From the NCBI GenBank assembly GCA_964367095.1, contig CAYIXE010000002.1:1-51698 (forward strand): a stretch of 51,698 bases of DNA, read 5' to 3'. The notes beneath the pieces were generated by a model. That model made no database searches and was not told the origin of the DNA. It worked only from the letters and a program-made list of their open reading frames with translations. Positions 39,001-48,000 of the stretch are shown here, piece after piece (the first letter of the stretch is position 1; each line of letters starts with the position of its first letter). Position numbers and translations under genes: made by a program. The stretch comes from UBA927 sp964367095. Its GTDB lineage: Bacteria > Patescibacteriota > Microgenomatia > UBA10105 > UBA927.

Positions 39001-42000
39001 AGTTTACCCGCTAAAGCCTTCTCTGCCACTGCTTTTGCCTTGGCTATAGAATCCAGTGCGACTTGTATACTTTCGTTACTTCGTGCTGAAGCTGCTCGTT
39101 CTAGCTGTGCTATTTGTTCTCGCGTTGATGCCGTGGGCGTCTGCCGGCCTTCACGGCCTATAGTGGCCGCGATGTCTGACTCAAATATCGCTTGATTTAT
39201 AAATTTTGTTCGTTCTGAGATACTCTTGGCTCCCTGCAAACTTCTCCGAACCGTAGACTCTGTGGGTGAACCACCTTGCAATGCAATAGGCACATCTTCA
39301 TAGTTATAAATATTTTTTAGATAATACTCGCGGACTTCGATTGGCAATTTAGCAAATTCCGGTGTCGACTTAATACTATTGATATAATCGCGAGCACGAG
39401 TCGCTGCTTTTTGGATTGCAACTGTTCCTACTTGAGAGGACTCGGTGAGTGCATCATTTACCCCACCCACCTTATCAAACTGCAACTTTAATCCATCAGA
39501 AAGAGACATTTCTCTCCCCTCATACGTCATCGTAAAATCTTCTCCACCATATTGCTTTACCATTTTCGCCAATGAATCTATCGTATTTTTTACCATGTCT
39601 GAATACCCATGGATCAAACTATTTGTGACCGAAATTTGTGTACTCGCTATTTCATTGACAAGAAGCCGAACTCCTGCGTCTTCTAAGGCAACTTTAGTCA
39701 AACCATCTGCAGCCTGCTTATTAAAAAGATACACAATAGTTTTTTCAGGTATTTCTCGAAATCTCCCAATACCTTGTGCAGCTGATGTTTGTGTGAGCGT
39801 TTCCGCGCTTCCAAAAAGATATGATGCATCAGTGGTTATAAACACGTCCTGAATATCAGTTCCTCTTCCAGATCCTTGATCAAAAACCAAGACAAATTTC
39901 TTGTCTCCCCTATTTTTAAACGCGTATTCTTTTTCAAAGCGTTGTATTGCTGTTTTTTCACTGTCTCCAACAATTGTTCTTTTTATTGTTCCGTCTTGAT
40001 TATAGATAACTACTTTTTCATTTTCTGCAATATTTGTATCGTTATTTATAACAATCAGCTCTACATCCTCACCTAATGCGTTTATCTTTTTTTGAAGACT
40101 TTTCAACGTTACTTCTTTTGAATAATCTTGCATCTCCAAAACAATTCGAGCTGCACCTTCTTTCCCCAATGTAATATTCGCATTGTCTACATCCTTTGCT
40201 CCAAACCACTCTGTCTGCTTAATTGGTTTTGTTTCGGGTGAACCAAAAATTTGAAGAATAGACGTAAGCTTTTTTACCCCAGGAACGACGAGTTGCATAT
40301 CAAGTGATAGTTGAGCATCTAAAAGGATGCTCTCTGGAGTACCGGTAAATCCATACAGTCTGTCTGCATAATGTCCCATTCCAAGTGTCTGTTTCCATGA
40401 CGAGGACTCTCCTTGAAGTGAGACGGTTACTTTATCGATAAAGGCCATTGCCTGATCATGGGTAAATGACGTATTACGCAATGAATTTTTTATCATTTGT
40501 CCCACAGTATCAAGCGCCAGTGCTTCATAAAGCGCTTGTGGACGAGTATTCTGAAGTCTCCCTGTCCCGTCGCCATAAACCAAAATCCCTTTCGGATCAA
40601 ATCCATATCCGCTTGTGGATCTGCTTGCTGTCTCCACAATAGCGTTTACTACTCCTGCCCTATCACTAAACTCTGCTTTAAATTCACTCGTTGCCTCATT
40701 TCCCTGATGATATTTTTCGAGCGCGGCGAGCACATCTCTTGGATTTGTTCTTGCCCCTGTTTCATCATGGGTAATAAAATTCTTCTGCAAAAATTCTTCT
40801 GCTGTTTGTGTATCACCTTGTGCTTTCACTTTTTCAAATGTTTGCTTCGCTGCCTCTATCACCAAATCTTTGTACAATCCTTTGGCCAAATCCGTATCAG
40901 CAAGGGAAACACTTTGTCCTTTTTGTACAAAAAGATCATCTCCTATAGATCCTCCATTTTTCACGGTACTCGCTTTTTCTATAAAGTCTTTAGCTAAATC
41001 AGATTTGAATACATCACGAAATTTTTGCGTTCGTATGGGATCATATTCAGCGGCCAATCGTGAATCACCACCGGACGAAAACTGCATGCTGTTTGCTATC
41101 ACATCAAACTCGTCGATAAGAAGCATCGCGCCCTTGGTCCCCTCTCGAAATCCCTGCGTGAGAAGATCTCCATTTCTTGAAGCATGAAACTCATAGGGGG
41201 TCTCTAGTGTCGGGCTGTAAATGATATCTGCGTTAGAGAGTATTTGTTTGGCAAGGACGTCATTTTGATGATTTGATATGCGTTGTTGTACTCCTGCCTC
41301 ATCTACATAAATTATTTCGGCACCAGATGGATTGTAATACACAGCCTTCACTTCATTTTGATGGTGTACTAACGGACTGTAGTCTTTCATCATGCCTAAG
41401 ACATCAGCCCATGAAGTCGCAAGCACGTTTACCTTCGCACCAGTAAGTTTTACTTTTGCATCTGCAATAGCATTGAGAAGAAATGCGGATTTTCCAAGAC
41501 CTGTCTGACCGTTAAATAAGACCCCTTTTACATGGCCAGATATTTCCGTGTCAAATAACGCTTTAATAAATATTTCTGACTGGTCAACGCGAGTGAGATG
41601 ATCCGGCCCTATCATTTCGGAGATTCTACCACCAGTTGCAGCTGATAAATTATCTTCGATAGTTCGTAAAAACTTCGATGCCTCATCCAACATTTTTACT
41701 GTTGCTTCATTTTTAGGCCCAGCCAGAGTATTTTCTGAACTTGCCATATCTACCAAATATAACTGTTTATCAGCTCCTCTTACTATTTGAAATCCCTCTT
41801 TCGTCAGTGCGTCTGCTACAACTGATAATTTTCCAAGTGTATCTGCGACAACAACCTGCTTTGCAGTCGATATTTCCTTTGGTCCAAACCACTTATATCT
41901 CAGGCTCGATGTATATGCTGCCTCTTTCGCATTTGATATAGCCAGCGCTTCGTTTGCTTTCTGGGTTAATTCTATGATTGTTCGATCAATAGATTCAATT

Positions 42001-45000
42001 GCTTTACTTTGATCGGGAGTCGGGTCACTTCCTGCTTCTTTAATAAGTAATTTTTTGTTATTTTCGGCTCTCGTGACAAGCTCAAAAGCATCAGCGTATT
42101 CAATTCGTGCTTTATACACTGCTTCACGAACAGATTTCCCTGTCCATAAATCACTTATCTTCTCTTTAATCGGTTTTGTAGCCAAGTCAATTTTTCCTCT
42201 AAGTGTGCCTGCCTTCACAAATTCCTGTTGCTTTCCTGCTATGGCCACTGCGGCTTTAGTAATATTTTTCTGCAACGCACTCGCAAGTTCCACCTTATTA
42301 TTAGCAACCGCAGTCATTCGTTCTACTATACTTTTTCCAAAAATCCCATCCGCTTCTAATTTCGCAATGGAATCAATAGCTTCTTTTGTTCTTGTAATAA
42401 TTCGCTCGGTCTCAGCTATAAGCGTTTTTGAGGCTCCAGTTTTTGCTTGTAGTTCGACAAGGCTTTCTTGTGAAGCTTTAAGAGCCGCTTCGTATGACTG
42501 TTTCACCTCTGGAAGTTTAGAAGGATCAGTAATAATGCTATTTTCGACTTCTATTTGCTTGATTTTCGCTTGCATGTCGACAAGGCCTTCTGCTGTTTCA
42601 CTGCCGTACTGTAAATCTCGAATTGCTAGGGCAATTGCACGTTTAGCTGGGGTCATTCGCGCTTCTGCGGCAATCGTCTTTAAAAGCTCTGTGGCCTGCA
42701 GTGCTGCGACATACTTGGCAGAAGTCGCACTTTCAGTTTTTACAATTCCCTCAAGTACTGCCGCTGCTTTTCGATACTCTGAAAATTCCGTGGTCTCACT
42801 GCCAAGAATTTTATCAAGAGCCGTTCTGCCTTCTGGTTCGATACGAGCCAACTGTTGCTGTTCATACGTTGATTGATTTAAGCGCACAGCAAGCCGCGCT
42901 GCCTCTACCATCTCTGCACTAATTTTTTCTTTTATCATCACCCCATCAGCATCGAAAAATTTCTTGTAGACTTCCAAACTTTTTATCAGCTCGTCTCTGA
43001 CAGGATTTGGTCCTGATGCTTTTTCCTTCGCAAACTGTTTAGAAAGCTCAAGAATCTGATATGTTTCACGCGCCACAGCATTGGTAGTTATTGCAAGACG
43101 AGTGTTTACTTCAGATTGCACGCTCAATTTAGTAACCTCAGTAACTTCGATACCATTTATGGTTAATTTTTGCCCCACTTTCCAATTGGCAAGCGCTACT
43201 TTGTCTGCAATTGCTTGTGACTGTTCAATATATGGATTTTTTATACTTGTTGGCTCGCCAACTGCTTGCGTCTGCGCTAGTTGACCCGCAGAAAGTCCCG
43301 CCATCATAACGGTGGTAGCACATTGTTCAAACGGCACTTCTCCAAATGCGGCAGCTGAACAGGCTACAACAGCTTGCGCTGTATTGACGCTCACATCCAA
43401 ATGACCGATGGATCGTTGCGTCGTAGGCGTATTGATTCTGGATGCAGGCGCAAGTCCCGCTAATCCTGAAACAAATCGCGCACCCATAACGCCTGCCATG
43501 CCAATCGATAGTGCACAGTCTACCGCTCTCGCCCCTTCTTGAGTACATGCTTCAGCGGCGTTGGCTCCAAAAACAATGGTTCCCAATCCATCACGGATAA
43601 TACGCGCACCATTACTCTCCACCGGACTATAGACACTCTTTCCCAACTTAAGTATGACATCATCAGATGATGCCATAACTTGTTCAAAAGTCGTACCTGT
43701 TTCCAAAGCCTCGTCACCAAACTGACGAAGTGAAATTACCGCATCATCAGAGGATGCATAACCGGTTAGTGCTCTACTCGTCGATACTCCTACAGCCCCT
43801 TGTTCTGCTTTTGCTATATTCGTAAGTGCCTTAACTCCTTTGAGCCCTGCTACAGACGACCATGCTGAAAATGCCGTCATGCCCGCAGATCTCAAGCACG
43901 CTCCGTCATCCTGATCGGTCCGCAGACTACACGCCTCTGCTGTATCCTGAAGACTCGATCCGGTCATGTAGATACCAGCCGCATTGCCTAACGTAGAAAG
44001 CGCAACTGCAGAGGTTATACCTTGTGCAGCAGCTCGGACAAGTTGTCCCCCTGGAAGAATAAGCGCCGCTCCACTGAGTATTGGCTTCGCTGTTTGCATT
44101 ACACCACCACGAAACTCATCCCATACAGCCTGCCCACAACCCATCGTTGGTGCATCTTCAGTCCCCAAACATGTGCCCCACATTTTGGCGTTATCCCGCA
44201 ACTGTTGTCCTTTCAAAAGCCCCCCGTTTTCAAATTCATTGAGCCACAAGGCGGCTTCTACACCTGGCTTTGTCGCTTTAAGATGTGCTAGGTCTGCTGA
44301 CATCTTCTCTACGTTATGTGTGCCATTCATGACCGACTCAAAAGAAATCTCAACTCCACCTGAACCCATAAGAAATTGCACGTCTTTATCATGAAGGAGT
44401 GCTGTAAACTGACGTTTTTGATACTCCTCTGGGGATCCTTCTATCCCGCGCTTTTTCATAGCCTCTTCAGTCAGCTTTAGACTATCCGCCAAGTCTTCTT
44501 CGTTTTTCATGTCAAAATATGCATTAGCCACAATCTTTTCCTGTGCTTTTACCGCCTCGTCGTGTTTTATTTGCCATGCCTCGTATGCAGGATTGGCAAC
44601 TCTTCCGTTGGTAGCTGATGGAGCTGATCCTACGTTTCTATCGTAATCAGCCTGCCACTGCTTCATTTGATCTACATACGCATCGACATTTTTTCCTGAA
44701 AACGCGGCGTTTTCAAGCCATCGCGGATCATATGCCAGAAGGCTCTCCATATTTTCCGACTCATAGTCTATCTTTGCCTTCATCTTATCCGTCTCAAGAT
44801 AGGCAAGAGCCAAATTTTTCTCTAAATATTCTTGGGCGTCATCTTTAGAGGAATCCAAATCAGCTGTTTTTGTAAACTGTATAAATTCTGGATCTTTTGC
44901 AATATTTGCTTTATAGGTATCAAGAAATAAGGGGTCTTTGTGTATTGCTTCACTCACAAAGATGTCTGAGGAACGTGCGGCCATAGTCTCTTTCGCACCT

Positions 45001-48000
45001 TCAGTGATAAGCCGGGCGCTCACTTTCCCATCTTGATCAGAAAAGACGAGTGCTCGAAGTTTTGTACTTGCATCTATCTTGTCATAAGCCTCAATTGCAT
45101 CAAACTCTCCCCGTTTTATCTTTTCGACAAGCGCTCGTTCAATCTCAGGATTATCAGGTCGCGTGTACCCTGCTGCTTCAAACTTTGATTTATTATTAAA
45201 AAAACGTTCAAGGCTAGCTATCGCTGCAGATTTTGCTGCTCCCTCAGGCATATCGATGGTTTGCCCAATCGCTTTATTATGTGATTCTTTTGGAGAATAC
45301 GAAAGCCGCTGATTTAATGCGGCACCAATATTATCGAAAACCTTTGCAACCCCATTAAGTCCTATTCGTGTATAACTCTGACACCCTTTTGTACACATTT
45401 CTGGATGCAATCGATCAAGCTCCGCAAGAGGATTTAACTCGCCTTTTCTATACTTATCCAAATTTATCTCAAATTCGCCGGCATTATCCCATTCAACCCT
45501 AAGAAGCGTTATAGCCTCCTCTTGAGCCTTCATATATCCTTCACGCGTCAAATCCTTATCTTTATTTTTGGGATCTTTTATCCACGCTTCAAAATCATCG
45601 TTGAGATTACTCTGCGCATTCATTTCTTGAACGATTATCCGTTCAGGGGGCGGGAGATTCGCTATAACTTTTTCCGGTCGAAGATTTGTGTCGGTAATGA
45701 GCTTTGTAAGCCTAGCCACTGCATCTTTTGTGGTAGCAAACCGTTCTGTCATGGGAATTTTTCCGTCTCGTTTTGCTTGAGCAATAGCCCCCGCTACAGC
45801 GACAGCATCTTGACTATTTAATGTCACTAACTGTGACAACTGCAACTCATATAACCTCGTATTCACCGCTCCCAGTTGGGTCGGCGCATTCTTTTTTGTA
45901 AAGTCTACAATCGTTTTTGTTACAAACGCAGGGTCATCTGTACACCCTTTTTTATCTTTCGCATTTGTGACAAGCATCCCGCAAAGAAGTCCATCAACCC
46001 CAAGAGAATCTCTATCGAGCATCTCTAAAAGAATATTTGTACGTTTGTCTGCAAATTCTTTAGCTTCCGTAACTCCCACTACTGGAGTTAGTTTATTTAC
46101 AACCGCTTCGGCTGAATCACACGGCACACCGTTGCATAATTTTGCATTACTTTGATACAGAACCATATAGATCTGACGCTGTTCTAGACCCTGATCCATA
46201 ATCCTTGAAAGCATTATTTTCTTCTCATCCTCTGAAAATTTGGCACTAGTGATCTGTGACCGTATCACCTGTTGTATTGAAAGAAGATCTTTCGTCAAAT
46301 CTGAACATTCAGCTAAAGACTCTTTGGAAGGACGAGGGCCTTGATTGGCAACGCAAGCTCCAACCTGCGCACTTTTGTTTAAATATTCATTCTCTAACTT
46401 CCCCAAAACAACCTCTTTATAGTGAGATTCCAGTTTTTCTGGTGTATCAAGTCCTAGGGTGGTAAGCTTTTCGTCAGCCTTTGCTTTCGCTAGATCCAGT
46501 TTGGTTTTAATATCACCGCAAACATCACTCCTTTCATAACTACTATCCTCAATGCCATCCAAGCACGTGTCATACGCCTCTTTCAGTGAAAGATACGAAT
46601 CCGTTGCAGTCGCGCTTTGTTTGTTAAGAAGTCTTTTTTGCTGGAGTGTCAGGTCTTCTTCTCTCGTAAACCCAAAGGTGGTTTCCAAAACTTTTTTCGC
46701 ATCGCTCACTTCTTTAGAGATTTCCTCGCACCCGCGTGCTGAATCGTATTTATCCGCACACGTATTGAGCTTGTCTACCAGTGCCAAATATTCCTCTATC
46801 TTTTTATTTTTTTCAATCAAATCCGAAATTGTCTTTTTCCATTCCACGCCAATTTTCGTATCGAGTAAGTTTTTTTGACCCTCGGCAAGATTTTTCTTTA
46901 ACTCTTCTACACATTTTGAGTCAGCTTGACCTTCACTTTTACATGCAAGAAAGTCATTTTGCTGAGAGACAAACTCTTCGGCTTCTTTTATGTATTCCTC
47001 GGCCTTGCCAAGGTAGGAAGGAATAACGCTCAACGGACACCCGGGACATTGTTCCCACATACCAAGGGTCGGATCTTTAGGATGTGGCACACAGCGCCAG
47101 CGCTGATTATCATTCATCTCTGTCGGAGCATCCCCATAGTCTTCTCCAGTCGCGACAGCATTTTCAGGAATAGAAACGTCATTTGCCCCATAACACGTCA
47201 CTTCTTTTTTGGGTTGTTCAATTGGACTAAACTCAGCTCTTTGGATCAAAGATAAACCGCCAAACGAAGAAGGTGCTCCAGCTATGGCAGGAGACACTCC
47301 TTGTGCAGCCATAAGACACTTTTCATAATCTCTCTCTGTCATACGCCCTGCTGCAAACTCCGCATCACAATCAGCCTCCGTCTTTGGCACTTTCGGTGTG
47401 GGGACTGCTACTGGCCGAAGAGTAGTTGAGGGGACTGGGGCAACCGGAGCAACTCTAGGATAATCCTCTCGCGTTCCTCCCCTAGCTGAATTAAGTGCAG
47501 GATCAGGTACAAGAGCAGGCTTACATATCGCATCATTATAAGTCTCTGTCGATCCATTTGGACACCGCAGGAAACAAAAAGGCCAACATTTTTCTCCTGG
47601 TTCTAACGGGAAGATTGTGACTCCACCCGCAGTCACTTGCGTTGTCGGGAAACATTGTTTAGTTTCCGCAATATAAACTTCTCCATCTTTGCAATTTTTA
47701 TTTAAAATCAGTTGTTGTGCTGTTGTAAGTGCGCTAGGCGCTTGAGGAGGAGCAGGCGTATTGGTTGGGACAGATGCTACTTGACGAATCGTTGGCGTCA
47801 CAGGAAAATTTACTTTACACGTAGACTCACATGCAGTTGAGTTCTGACAGAGCTGTATACAGTCAAAAAATGTTAATTTCAACGTTGGCACTGGCGACAC
47901 CACAACTGCTACTGGTACAGGTGTTTTTTCCGCGATAGGTGTTGTAGGTATAACAACTGGTATAGGGGTGGCGCCCCAAGCTGCAGCGATAAGACACTTT

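Noticed and set aside
42055..42876. Plus-strand ORF of 273 codons
   Set aside because: Composition is Ser/Phe/Cys-rich with no family signature; it is the antisense shadow of the helical region of the giant frame.
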